A stretch of 64,000 nucleotides of DNA, from contig NC_064650.1 of NCBI RefSeq assembly GCF_001723175.1, forward strand, positions 3,100,001 to 3,164,000, read 5' to 3'. The translations under genes and the position numbers were made by a program. Below, piece by piece: positions 21,001 to 29,822 of this stretch; the stretch's first letter is position 1, and each line of letters starts with the position of its first letter. A model generated the notes under the pieces. The model searched no databases and had not been told where the DNA came from. It saw only the letters and a list, made by a program, of their open reading frames with translations. The DNA is from Penicillium oxalicum. Lineage: Eukaryota > Ascomycota > Eurotiomycetes > Eurotiales > Aspergillaceae.

Positions 21001-23051
21001 AAAGCGTTGCTTCGGACTGCTACCACTCTGGAAAGCCCCGGAACGCGGGCAAACTTAAAATCTTTGGACGCGCCATCCTTTGTCTTATTTCGTTTCTCTT
21101 TTCGAAAGGCAGAGCCCGAGGCAGTGCAGATTATGATTGAGCCATCTTGGCCCACATCGACATCCTTGGCTGCCATATGTGATTTTTTTACGGACCAGGC
21201 CCGTTCAGGTACGGCCAGGGAGTTGCGGATCTTGGCCGGATTAGTCGTCGATGTTTGAACAGAAGGGTCGTCAGATTTGTTCACATGGACCGTGAAGACG
21301 TCGCCAGAGCTTGACAGAGCGCAGATTGTATTGCCACCGGACGCTAGTTTGACCACACGGTTTACAGCACCGTCATAGCGCGTGGCCATGAAGCTGTTCC
21401 GGATGAACCTTGAACTTGCTTCGAGCGGGAAGGAAATCTTTGAATATCCAAACTGTGAAAAGACCCAGACTTCGTGATTCTGAAGAAGCACGGCGGTGGC
21501 TCGGTCAATAGCGGAGACCATGGCGATAGGGCTTCTGAAAAGTGATGCACCCACACGCCGCGGGGTGATCTGTATTTCCAGAGACCGAGCGTCCGAATCC
21601 ACGAGGCCTAGCTGTCCTTCATTTTTGCCAAAGGTATAGAGGCCTGAGCTACTGAAGACGACCGAGTGGATGGAAGATGCAGCCGCACCAAGAATGACCT
21701 CCTTTTTGAAAGGATTGAAGATCTGCCGTGGAGTATTTTGGATGGGAACATCGTTCTTGTTGCTCGTCCTCGGCAGACCATACCCGAGCTGTCCAAACTT
21801 GTTACTGCCCCAGCTGAAAATTTCACCATGCTCGGTGATGGCCAAGCTGTGGTCTTGCCCAAGAGCAACGGACATGACTTTCTTACCAGCCAGCCCGCCT
21901 GTCTCGATACAGACGAAGCTAAAGCGAGTTGCTTCATCGCCAGTTCCCAGACGGCCTCCCGGGCCAAATCCACACATGAAAAGGTTCGCTTCAGGATCAT
22001 CGGTCAACACCGCCGTATGCAGCTTTGACATGGCAATGTTCTGAAGCTTCATAGGCTTATTCTTGATGAGGGTAGGCAAGTCCTTTGCTTCATCACAGTC
22101 AATCAGGTCTTCCAGACCTAGCTTTTCCATCTGCTCTTGGTATTCTTTATAGAATCGGTTTAGCAAATGATTGGGGCGGTTGAGCATGATACGCTCCGGA
22201 AATTGGCGATCGTCTTGGTCTCCGAGGCCCAGATTCAAATTTTTGTTGCTACCCAAGGTGAAAACTTCATCCGCAGCGAAATCCACACGAGACTTCAACG
22301 CGCTTCGTACCGCGAAGCCATCGTCCTCCTCTTCTGGGCCTTGCTCTGACCCAAGCTCCGATGCAGCCTCGTTGTCTTCAATGTCCGCAGTTCCTGATCG
22401 CAGCAGTTCCGGAGACGGGCTCATTTGCTTGAGGTCCCGCGATGTGATGGTCGACCCATATACATCGAACGGACTGTACCCTTCACGATCCTTGATCTTG
22501 ATCAAGCTACCGATTGGACCGGTGTGACCCAGCTTGCTGTAGTCCGTCATATCCCGTGTATCTCGCGCCATGAGAGCCAGAGCAATCGTGGCATTGCCCG
22601 CATAGAGAGCCCTATGTAAGGCGGTCCAGCCGCTTTCCCAATCTTGCGCGTAAAGGTCGAGAAAGGGAAGCTCGAGTATCGCGCGCGCGAACCTGGCCGC
22701 AGTCGGTTTCGGTGACGAGGCGATATGATGGAGAAGCGTCCGGCCGAGATGATCGCGAGCATTCAGGTCGGCGCGCGTCAGCGTCGTGTTGGCACGAGGA
22801 AATCCGACTCGTTCGGGAACGGAAGTTCCTGGTGATGACATGGATGCCTTTCTTGGCTTGGAGTTATTCGGAGATGAAGCAGTCATACCGCCGGGACTGC
22901 CAGTTCTCGACGAGAGGTTCATCGCCGCGGCGACGGCCGCTGCGCCCGGCGTGCCCGAGGCCCGTGGTCCCGCAAATGTCGCATTTGCGAGATATCGTTC
23001 AAAGCTCTCCACGTCATCTTGAATGAAATATTCCCACAGCTTGCTACTCAT
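18012..23051 (-). CDS. Ankyrin-RCC1-BTB protein, IBTK-like
   Basis: One very long intronless ORF of 1679 aa. Ankyrin repeats occupy about residues 95-200 (ARDHLGRTLLHHIA, SGWTALHRALYAGN). RCC1-type repeats follow at about 260-530 (GFGPGGRLGTGDE, GEIFSWGSNKFGQLGYG, LYTFGKNEGQLGLVD), likely a partial or full beta-propeller. Two BTB domains lie at about 770-890 (VHEFLLAGRSPVIRKAL) and 915-1090 (VNVHSQMVCQRCPFFDALF). The last 450 residues are disordered, with a glutamine-rich stretch, a coiled coil near 1565-1600 and an Arg/Gly-rich tail. The same domain order occurs in animal IBTK, a CUL3 ubiquitin-ligase substrate receptor; that role is inferred here. An unbroken 5-kb ORF is unusual in this intron-rich genome, and the long antisense ORFs over it are shadows. 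Confidence 0.9.
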   Translation of the reverse strand: MSSKLWEYFIQDDVESFERYLANATFAGPRASGTPGAAAVAAAMNLSSRTGSPGGMTASSPNNSKPRKASMSSPGTSVPERVGFPRANTTLTRADLNARDHLGRTLLHHIASSPKPTAARFARAILELPFLDLYAQDWESGWTALHRALYAGNATIALALMARDTRDMTDYSKLGHTGPIGSLIKIKDREGYSPFDVYGSTITSRDLKQMSPSPELLRSGTADIEDNEAASELGSEQGPEEEDDGFAVRSALKSRVDFAADEVFTLGSNKNLNLGLGDQDDRQFPERIMLNRPNHLLNRFYKEYQEQMEKLGLEDLIDCDEAKDLPTLIKNKPMKLQNIAMSKLHTAVLTDDPEANLFMCGFGPGGRLGTGDEATRFSFVCIETGGLAGKKVMSVALGQDHSLAITEHGEIFSWGSNKFGQLGYGLPRTSNKNDVPIQNTPRQIFNPFKKEVILGAAASSIHSVVFSSSGLYTFGKNEGQLGLVDSDARSLEIQITPRRVGASLFRSPIAMVSAIDRATAVLLQNHEVWVFSQFGYSKISFPLEASSRFIRNSFMATRYDGAVNRVVKLASGGNTICALSSSGDVFTVHVNKSDDPSVQTSTTNPAKIRNSLAVPERAWSVKKSHMAAKDVDVGQDGSIIICTASGSAFRKEKRNKTKDGASKDFKFARVPGLSRVVAVRSNAFGAYAVAQRDCDVTREQIHIDRSSLWDDLLPLSPFITPMSGDVESVLNEDGTGDPTPLTAAMVIKRAMLISSEIETQFLPIRNEGMVWMTSSISDLRIPVHEFLLAGRSPVIRKALHEFRESYYSAVPEVLDIEYDKDGATQIRLLGADFLTVMNVVFFLYTDSILDVWHKAKSSPQSAARYRQVRIEVMKMATHLGLPALERAARLMVEPQRTLKTDMAHAIEHPSFFDDTDVIIDLAQGETVNVHSQMVCQRCPFFDALFNGRSRGGWIASRRTSPSDKVHVDLKHINRSTFDFVLRYLYADTEERLFDQVRSKTLDDLIDLLLDVMYVANELMIDRLSQICQKMLGRFVHTRNISYLLNSVAPVFVPEFKEASLEYICLNLEAMLANRYLEDLDDDLLKRLDKVCQENQLACFPVSRGRNSEDYVFEKYPELAATVGVDRQRRIDAMTLQSRLSEFEPYDPRPRGHPAEKFGASPLARKSKASVSRDIESSMNSPMLKPRQSTNDLMFQMDDETMLSPGDTGKGKAAMRGLGIEDRSYPDSPAMGASMPEGGSVEDGTYFDERMSSPHVGMLSVSPSETRAVSMQRKRSAVSPGSGAAPWGSTVTLNGKKDLKDIMGETSQTRVSNLTLGMENRRESSGTFNAKPSQKERKKMQQQQMQERLAAQQKSKDSPKNPWQLPPPATSTSPIKDPLPGQNGVAKAAAPESSKSTPQKPAMTLRQTVAGTPPQQSMPMATPVRSSNRNVSAISASHSFSKPSPSAAPTSPPPGSALPTPAIATQPKASPQPSIQSIRHIPRPDPNMRSPSGGSLSLAAILLQQQSEKDEIREAATAKHNLQEIQAEQEFQQWWDQESKRIQGLLGKESPIQAGGKGGDGTGRANAGRGGRGGKTSSASAGTSRKRRGNKNAPAPAPAPVGSTGNTDGTSNDNGHSAPSQIPPTNPRKHANVPNQAHGQVSVPGNRSSESNRGRNARRGGGGPTGNHRGKGKERGRTEQ

Positions 23052-25157
23052 GTGCCCTGTGGAGTTGGATCACAGAATCTCTTATCAAGCCCGCGCCGAA
23101 GCGTCGCCGTCACCACACGCGGGGGTGAAGCAACGGGATAGCAGGGTGATAAGGCGATTCGTGATTTCAAATAGACAGAGACAGTCCGGCTCGTGTCACT
23201 CGACTGGAATAGAGCGCCTGCTCGGGCAACGGGTGCTGGGAGTGGTAGGAGTGATGAGATTTGTCACCACACGGAGAGACCGAAATGGATTGTGGGTTTC
23301 GCGAAGATAGGCCCGCCGCGGTGGCGATGAGCTGTCCTTAAGAGATCAGGCTGTGGTGCGGACGGAAGGAACTCGGGCGGCGGATCACGGGAGGGACGCA
23401 GGGTCTGAGAGGGAGAGCTGATCGCGAACAAGCCAAGCGAAGAACACCGTGTCTGCGACGAAGAAAGGTGAGCAGCCAGAAGCGACAAGAAATGACTGCG
23501 GTCAATCGATGAGATTCGGAGCTTCTTGTCTCGCTCTCAGTCACATCCTCCGTCATGCTTGGCGCTTGTCCGAATGTGGACCCCTCCATCGGGGGCTCCA
23601 CCGCGTGATTGTGGCCAATGGCAGACAGCACGTCCCTCCACGCGGCCCCGTGAGAGGCGGACGGGGCTGATCGACTTGCGCCCGTTCGAGCCCGTGGGGG
23701 AGTCCGCGATTGCGGCTGGCCACAAGCTGGTCGTGTCGAGCAGTGAATTATGTAGCCATATCTGCATGGAGGAGTCAAGATGGAAATGCGGAGTCGGAAG
23801 GAGATGCATCCGGATCTGCGTGACATTGCTTAAGCTCTGACAGGTGCTTTGCTTCCCCGCTTCAAGCCTGCAAGTCATGATCTCCCAGGACAAACACCTG
23901 AACAACCAGGGACAGATCTCATTGCACAGCCCAGCGATGGAAACCTCGTCCTTGAAATTCGAATGTACAGTGCTGTAAGAGGAAGAGCAGCGTCGAACGT
24001 ACTTTGCATGAGGGTATAGGGCATTCTAGTGAGGCTTGGCAGGTGATTACTTGATGCCCCATGAAGCATCAGGTTGATCGACATGCAATGGGCGGTTCAA
24101 TTTATAGGCCATGCGCAAAGGCATGGTGGAAGTTATTCTGTTCATCTTTCATAGCCTGTCCACCAGGGTGTCGCTACATGTGTCAGCATGGCCGTTGCCC
24201 GTGGTGTGCTTCAACCTGAGTATGCGCATCTCAACTTTGTGCCCGGTAGACTCACCTCGCCAACTTTTCATCCCAAGCCGTTTTGAGCAGCTGTTTTGAG
24301 CACGAAGATGAGAACGCGATACATAAGCTAGACCCATATTGCAGGACAATTTGGAAGCGTTTGGGCTTAGCATGGAGGGAATGACTTCAACAGACCTCGA
24401 TCAGCATCTATGAGGTTGTGGTGTGCCTTTGGAACGATCGAGGGCAGTCATATAGGCGCAGCGATAATTGCTTCGAGTCTCGGCAGAAGTCACAAGTTTT
24501 CTGTTTCCAACAGTAACTCCGGGTCTTGTTTCTGATTAGCCAGCGAAGACCATAAGATGAAGAATTCACAAAATATACAGCTTCCAAAAACGAAGTTAAC
24601 AACACCTGATTGTCCTAATGAAAGACAAGGCCCTCTCCTGCTTGTTCTTGCTATTCTCAGACGGAGGGCCTAACGGAACATTCATTCCCCGTGTCTTACC
24701 TACCTACTACTCAACCAGATGCTTCGCTACGGAAATTCGGTGACCGAGGTACGTAGGTAGACGTTAGCCAGTCTCAGTCCAACCTTTTGTCCACATCCAG
24801 ATCTTACTCCAGTTCAGTTCAGCAGTGGTTTCCGGCGTCCGAAATTGCTTTGGCGAATTGTCTCGGGATGTAGCTAGCTCTTCCGAGGAACCCTATGTCG
24901 TGCTCCTAAGAACCTCACATACTAGTCCCATGGAATATTGACAAAGCGCCGTTTCAGCGCCTGATCAAATCAAGCCAAAATGGTCCCCAAGGCCGAACGA
25001 GCAAACGTGAAACAGGGGTCTGGGGTAGCATGCCACTCCTGATCGCCCAGATCGGCAGTTTGTCCTCAGTGGTGGACGACCAACGTTGATCTCGGCGGAT
25101 GAAATATGGAGGTTGCAGGATCTCGTGTCGATCCCGTGGTTCTCTATCCAGCCCACG
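23052..25157. other. 2.1-kb intergenic region
   Basis: The first part should contain the promoter of the IBTK-like gene. From about 24.1 kb the sequence is gene-poor, with many short ORFs on both strands and none with recognisable motifs. This begins the accessory-looking stretch around the lipase and P450. Confidence 0.5.
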
Positions 25158-25555
25158 TCAGTTGATCCCGTCTACCCGATTACCTCTCAGTACGCGCTCT
25201 GCTAGCCTACGCACCGTGTGCATTGCAGTCTCAATTGGAATACTATCAATGTCCAAGTTGGTGACCTTCAGAAATGTATGGCAAAATGAACCGGGCTTGG
25301 TCATGCTTGGAGGGAATTCGTAGCCTCCGTCTAGCATTGGCTCGGTAGTGATATGACAAAGGTCCCGATGCAGATCCGTCGACTCAATGATTGACATCCT
25401 AGATGGGAAGTCCCAGCACTCCACATGCGAAATGAGTGTCGATCAATAATCCCGTATGCAATCCAAATTTTACTAGCCTCGGTGAACTGGTGGTCTAGGT
25501 ACCATATAGGTCCCATTTCCAACGCCCCCGGCTCTCGAATGGGCAATTTCGCCGT
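25158..25555 (-). pseudogene. Possible broken or frameshifted hypothetical gene
   Basis: Two overlapping minus-strand reading frames look protein-like. One starts at the ATG at 25555 and contains GALEMGPIWYLDHQFTEASK. The second, in another frame from about 25424 down to 25158, contains DLCHITTEPMLDGGYEFPPS and ETAMHTVRRLAERVL. They meet near 25424-25450, where a one-base change would join them and no good intron is visible. I do not recognise the family. It could be a decayed gene, a real gene with a sequencing error, or chance. Its 5' end is only 89 bases from the lipase start on the opposite strand. Confidence 0.3.
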
Positions 25556-25644
25556 CAACATAAAAAGGCCTTGTAGCTGGTCAAATTTCCAAGTGACACA
25601 GATCATCCCCGGCGAGAGAAACCAGAAGAGCCTGCACAATCATC

Positions 25645-27078
25645 ATGGCATCTCTACCGGGCTTCTCGGTGCGCCTCTGCATGGTGTTTCTGATGACTTT
25701 CGTGCTGACGCTGTGTTCTGCTCAACCGGCATCTCAATCCATCGTGGAGCGCTCCATTCCTCTGCCCCCCGATCAAGATCCCTTCCACCAGCCGCCAGCT
25801 GGGTTTGAGTCTGAGCTTCCTGGCTCGATTCTTCGTGAGCGAGAGGTTCAGGTTGCCTTTCTCGGACTCATTCCACAGCCAGTCAAGGCTTATCAATTGC
25901 TCTATCGGACCACCGCCATCAACGGCTCGGCCATTGCCTCCGTGACGACCGTCTTTGTGCCCCTGATCTCGAAGAAGGACCGGTTTATTTCACTGCATAC
26001 GGCATATGATAGCTCAGCTACCGTGTGCAGCCCAAGCTACAATTACCGACTGGCGGCGGCGCAGACCGACCTCATCTCTTCCGCGGAGCAGTTGATCATT
26101 CAGGCATACCTTCTCTTGGGTAACATTGTTAACTCGCCGGACTACGAAGGTCCCGATGCGGCCTTTTCGCCAGGTCATCTGGAAGGAATGGGGGTGTTGG
26201 ATAGTATGCGTGCCGTTTCCCAATACCAAAAACTTGGACTGTCCTCGACCAACCCCATGATTGTCGGGACTGGATATTCAGGGGGTGCCATCGCAACGGG
26301 TTGGGCAGCTTCCCTGCAGCCCACATATGCCCCCGAACTGAACATCAAGGGCTGGGCGCAGGGTGGTACACCGGCCAATCTCACCGGCACCTTGGTCCTT
26401 ATTGACGATACCCTCTTCAGCGGTTTCCTGCCCGCTGCCGTTGCCGGTCTCTCCATGCCCAGCGCCTATGGTGCCGAATTGAATCCCGTCATTGATGCCA
26501 TCATAACTTCCAAAGGGGCACAGGCACTGGCTTCTGCACGCCAAAATTGTGCACCGGTGGACCTGGTGCAATTTCCCGAGATGTCCATCCTGTCAACAGA
26601 CTTCCAGAGCCTGGGTCAACAGCTGCTGTACGAGCCGACGATTCAAAGGGTCCTTGGTCAAAACATCCTAGGCATTAACAAGACGGAAACGCCTACTGCC
26701 CCCGTTTTTGTCTACCATGCGACACAGGACGAGATTATCCCATACTCGAATGCCTCTGCCATGGTCAAGGCCTGGTGCGATAGTGGGGTCAGTGTCAAGT
26801 TCACCTCGTACGCTTCTGGTGGTCACTTGACGACCGAGATCGTTGCTCTCCCTGAGACAATCGCGTTCATCGAAAATGCCTTTCTTGGCCTTGCCCCCCA
26901 TGGCTGTTCCAGTGCCACGAAGCTGAGCAGCATTTTGGATCCGATTGCGCTGGGTATTGAGCTGGAACCGGTATTGACGAAGCTGATTGAGGTACTTGTT
27001 CACCTTGGTTCGGGTGACTCCAACCTGCAACAGGATCCAGGTATCCTGATGAAGCCCGTCACTTGGCGATCAACTTGA
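25645..27078 (+). CDS. Secretory lipase (LIP family)
   Basis: Single exon, 477 aa. The N-terminus has a signal peptide (LCMVFLMTFVLTLCSA, likely cut before Gln27). The alpha/beta-hydrolase motifs fit fungal secretory lipases: the nucleophile elbow GTGYSGG with Ser212, a probable acid Asp362 in HATQDEIIPY, and His394 in ASGGHLTTE. Several possible N-glycosylation sites (NGS, NLT, NKT, NAS) agree with secretion. The length is close to the usual 430-480 aa. It should hydrolyse triacylglycerols or esters outside the cell. The closely related Candida enzymes include transacylases, so the exact substrate is open. The P450 starts about 1 kb downstream on the same strand, and together they may be an accessory pair. 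Confidence 0.9.
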   Translation: MASLPGFSVRLCMVFLMTFVLTLCSAQPASQSIVERSIPLPPDQDPFHQPPAGFESELPGSILREREVQVAFLGLIPQPVKAYQLLYRTTAINGSAIASVTTVFVPLISKKDRFISLHTAYDSSATVCSPSYNYRLAAAQTDLISSAEQLIIQAYLLLGNIVNSPDYEGPDAAFSPGHLEGMGVLDSMRAVSQYQKLGLSSTNPMIVGTGYSGGAIATGWAASLQPTYAPELNIKGWAQGGTPANLTGTLVLIDDTLFSGFLPAAVAGLSMPSAYGAELNPVIDAIITSKGAQALASARQNCAPVDLVQFPEMSILSTDFQSLGQQLLYEPTIQRVLGQNILGINKTETPTAPVFVYHATQDEIIPYSNASAMVKAWCDSGVSVKFTSYASGGHLTTEIVALPETIAFIENAFLGLAPHGCSSATKLSSILDPIALGIELEPVLTKLIEVLVHLGSGDSNLQQDPGILMKPVTWRST

Positions 27079-28073
27079 TTGTGAAGAAGATGGCGATAAA
27101 TTATGTAACAAATTGGCGAATTCGGGTCCAGAATTCCGGCCCAGGATTCGTTATTTGTTCTCATTAATTTTAATTGCTCATCCTGATGAGGGACACGTAC
27201 GCTCAGTTATGTGTTTGATATAGCTTAATTTGTGTCGTGGGCGCGTTCTAACATCTAATTCTCTGCGTTTTGAGTTCACAATATCATTCGATACTCCGTT
27301 ATTCTACAGAAAGGCTGTCGGTTATCAAATGAGAGACATCCGAACGTTGCCTGGCAGCGTATGCAACGTCGGACGGAGTCTCGGCCCGCCCCAGAACGGA
27401 GAATCATAGGTGCAATATCCGAGCGAACGATGCGTCGACACTTGTAGTTTGTCATTTGCACTGCCCTGATGCCTTCACACATCCAGGTTTCGATCGTTCG
27501 GATCAAGCGAATAGTGGAAACCCCAAACTGAAACGGACGTCCCGGTATCCCGTTCCATCCGCAAGGCTCGTGCACCCCGGAAATTATGCAATGCGACCGC
27601 TGAAACACGCCAACCACCAGGGCCGGGCGTTTGTCCAGCCCACGTAATCCTTCATTGACACCGAGTATCAATTCCTGAAATCAGCTGTCAGCTACAATGA
27701 GCTTACGTGTGAATTGAAATGGACTTTGTTTGATGTTCAGAGGTGCCAGACCTACACGACTTGCCCTACTCGCTTAACGTACTTCCGAGGACAAAGAGAT
27801 CGCTTGTTCTGCGGCCGCTTCTTGGCTTCACACTAGCATGGATTAGCCTAAACCTTCGTTGCCGTGATAGGCCCAAGCGAGGCAATGCGGGGGGGGAAAT
27901 CATGGGTGTCGGTCAGGGATTAGAAACCGATCTATTCTGCAGCCTTTGACGCATGCATCTTGACCTGAATATTGGGACTCTTTTTTTGCCAATCGATTAC
28001 TCTTCTCGCGTGGGGTTTGTTCTTGAACACGAGGATCACGGTCGACCGCAGAAAACGGTGCCCAATCTCTTTC
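27079..28073. other. Intergenic region between lipase and P450
   Basis: This holds the lipase 3' region and P450 promoter. Just before the P450 an in-frame stop at 27966-27968 is followed by a short hydrophobic reading frame (27972-28073) with no ATG. It might be a lost or mis-sequenced N-terminal anchor of the P450, because a T7 run lies inside it. Confidence 0.45.
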
Positions 28074-29501
28074 ATGATGACTTCTTCAAAAGGGGCTTCC
28101 CCGCCGATCGTCAACATCCCCAGTGACGTGCGACGATCTCCGCACGTCAATGAGGCCTACAGCCGAGCATTGGATGAACACGGTCCGGTGATCATCGTGC
28201 CTCGACATGGCCGACATGAATACATCATTGACCATCGACACGCGAAAGAGGTTCTGACCGATAACGACAACTTCACTTTTGAGAAGGCGGCCTTGGATCT
28301 TCTGCATTTCGGCTTTATTGCCATGTTCGATGGCGGTCGCTTCGTCCACGACCTCGATCATGTCGTGGAGCGCAATGTTCAACCGCGCATGAATGCCATC
28401 ATCGAGCGCTTGTTCCCAATCTTTGACTCGTATTTTGATGAATTAGCGAGGACCCTGCCGAACCCGGCAGATGACAAGAGCGCCGTGGAATTCACCGACC
28501 TTTTCAAATTCATGCAGAAAGCAATCGGGCACGCCATGGTCATTCTCATCTTGGGCCCTCAGCATTCCTCTTCCGAGACAGCAAATCAATTTGTGTCTGT
28601 CGCGGTGGCCATGGCTAACATGACCGGGATGCACGAAAATACCGATGGATGGGCTTGGTTCCCCTTTTTGTGGGTGCTGGTGAATGGCATCTCGGCCGTG
28701 TTGTTCAGTATTATCCCCGCCTTCTTCTTTTGTGTGATGCCTGCGCTATGGAAGACAAGGCATGAGCATCTTCAGAACGGTCTCTCGGCCCGTCATGGTG
28801 CATACGCACCACTCTTTGATCTGCTTCTGGCGAAGAACTACGATGGCAAGACCGGCGTAGGTGCCTTGTTTGGATTTGTGTGGTCTGCCGTCATCTGTGT
28901 GGGCCTCATCTTCGCCTCGATCCACCAGACCGCAGTGGCCGGCTTTTGGATGCTCATCCGACTCGCTGAAAAACAAGATGAGTACCTTCCCCGGATTCGA
29001 GAGCAATGGGGATCCCTTGTCCCCGAAGATGGATCTCTCGATGTCAAGACACTCAACCAGATGACCCTTCTGGACTCGTTCATGAGGGAAGTGTTCCGTA
29101 CCAAAGGTGACACCTGGGGCCCAATCCGCTCAACAAAGAGACCCGTTCAAATTGGACCTTACCTGCTCCCCAAGGATGCAATGTGCATGATTCTGGTGAA
29201 TCGGGCTCACACTCATCCGGACAACTATGGAACCGAGGGAGAGAAGTTTGACGGGTTCCAATGGGAGAGGAAAGGCAGAGCGGCGGTACAATCTGGGCCG
29301 GAATTCCTGTCGTTTGGGATGGGCAGATGGGCCTGCCCCGGTCGCCAGCTGGCTGTCAATGAGATCAAAATCCTTCTTTACCTCTTCTTCTCCAAATTTG
29401 ATATTCAGGTGAAAGAGGGAAGTGTCGAGGTCTTGAACACGATCAATACAACCTCGGTGCCGCCAAATGCGACGATTATACTGAGAAGGAGACTACGATG
29501 A
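28074..29501 (+). CDS. Cytochrome P450 monooxygenase
   Basis: From the first ATG (28074) the protein is 475 aa. Class II P450 landmarks are all present: an I-helix region FASIHQTAVAGF, the ExxR motif EVFR, the segment TKRPVQIGPYLLPKD, and the heme loop FGMGRWACPG whose Cys is the iron ligand (about residue 421). The FASIHQTA wording resembles ent-kaurene-oxidase-like fungal P450s. A hydrophobic stretch near residues 195-235 (VLVNGISAVLFSIIPAFFF) is unusually long for the F-G region. The expected N-terminal membrane anchor is missing from this start. An anchor-like frame lies directly upstream without an ATG, so the true start may lie in an unseen exon or behind a sequence error. The substrate is unknown; the enzyme needs NADPH-P450 reductase and may also use cytochrome b5. 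Confidence 0.88.
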   Translation: MMTSSKGASPPIVNIPSDVRRSPHVNEAYSRALDEHGPVIIVPRHGRHEYIIDHRHAKEVLTDNDNFTFEKAALDLLHFGFIAMFDGGRFVHDLDHVVERNVQPRMNAIIERLFPIFDSYFDELARTLPNPADDKSAVEFTDLFKFMQKAIGHAMVILILGPQHSSSETANQFVSVAVAMANMTGMHENTDGWAWFPFLWVLVNGISAVLFSIIPAFFFCVMPALWKTRHEHLQNGLSARHGAYAPLFDLLLAKNYDGKTGVGALFGFVWSAVICVGLIFASIHQTAVAGFWMLIRLAEKQDEYLPRIREQWGSLVPEDGSLDVKTLNQMTLLDSFMREVFRTKGDTWGPIRSTKRPVQIGPYLLPKDAMCMILVNRAHTHPDNYGTEGEKFDGFQWERKGRAAVQSGPEFLSFGMGRWACPGRQLAVNEIKILLYLFFSKFDIQVKEGSVEVLNTINTTSVPPNATIILRRRLR

Positions 29502-29528
29502 GATTGTGTGAAATATATGGCGATTAGG

Positions 29529-29822
29529 TCATTTCAAAAATTCTAATGGAACAAATTTTTCCATCTTTTTAAGAATGCCTGAAATCGTGCACCCATATTC
29601 ATTCGTCTCAGCATGAGCAATGCGGATCCGCTCGAATAGCGCGTGCAGGTTGGTTTCTACAAGCCAGTGATCCGCGAGAACGTTGAAGTCCATCCAAACT
29701 ACAACGCCTTCCGCTGTAAGACGGGAAAGGTGATTCGAAATAACCCTGCGGGACCTATTCTTCAATGATCTATGAATTCGTCCACATCCCTTCCAACAGG
29801 TTGAAGAATACGTCCTTGACAT
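29529..29822 (-). other. Unrecognised open frame, possible gene remnant
   Basis: A 97-codon minus-strand frame lies just after the P450 stop. Its second half (GVVVWMDFNVLADHWLVETN, LHALFERIRIAHAETNEYG) is balanced in composition and looks more protein-like than nearby frames, but the N-terminal part does not, and there is no clear ATG or splice site. It may be the last exon of a decayed gene. I do not recognise it. Confidence 0.2.
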
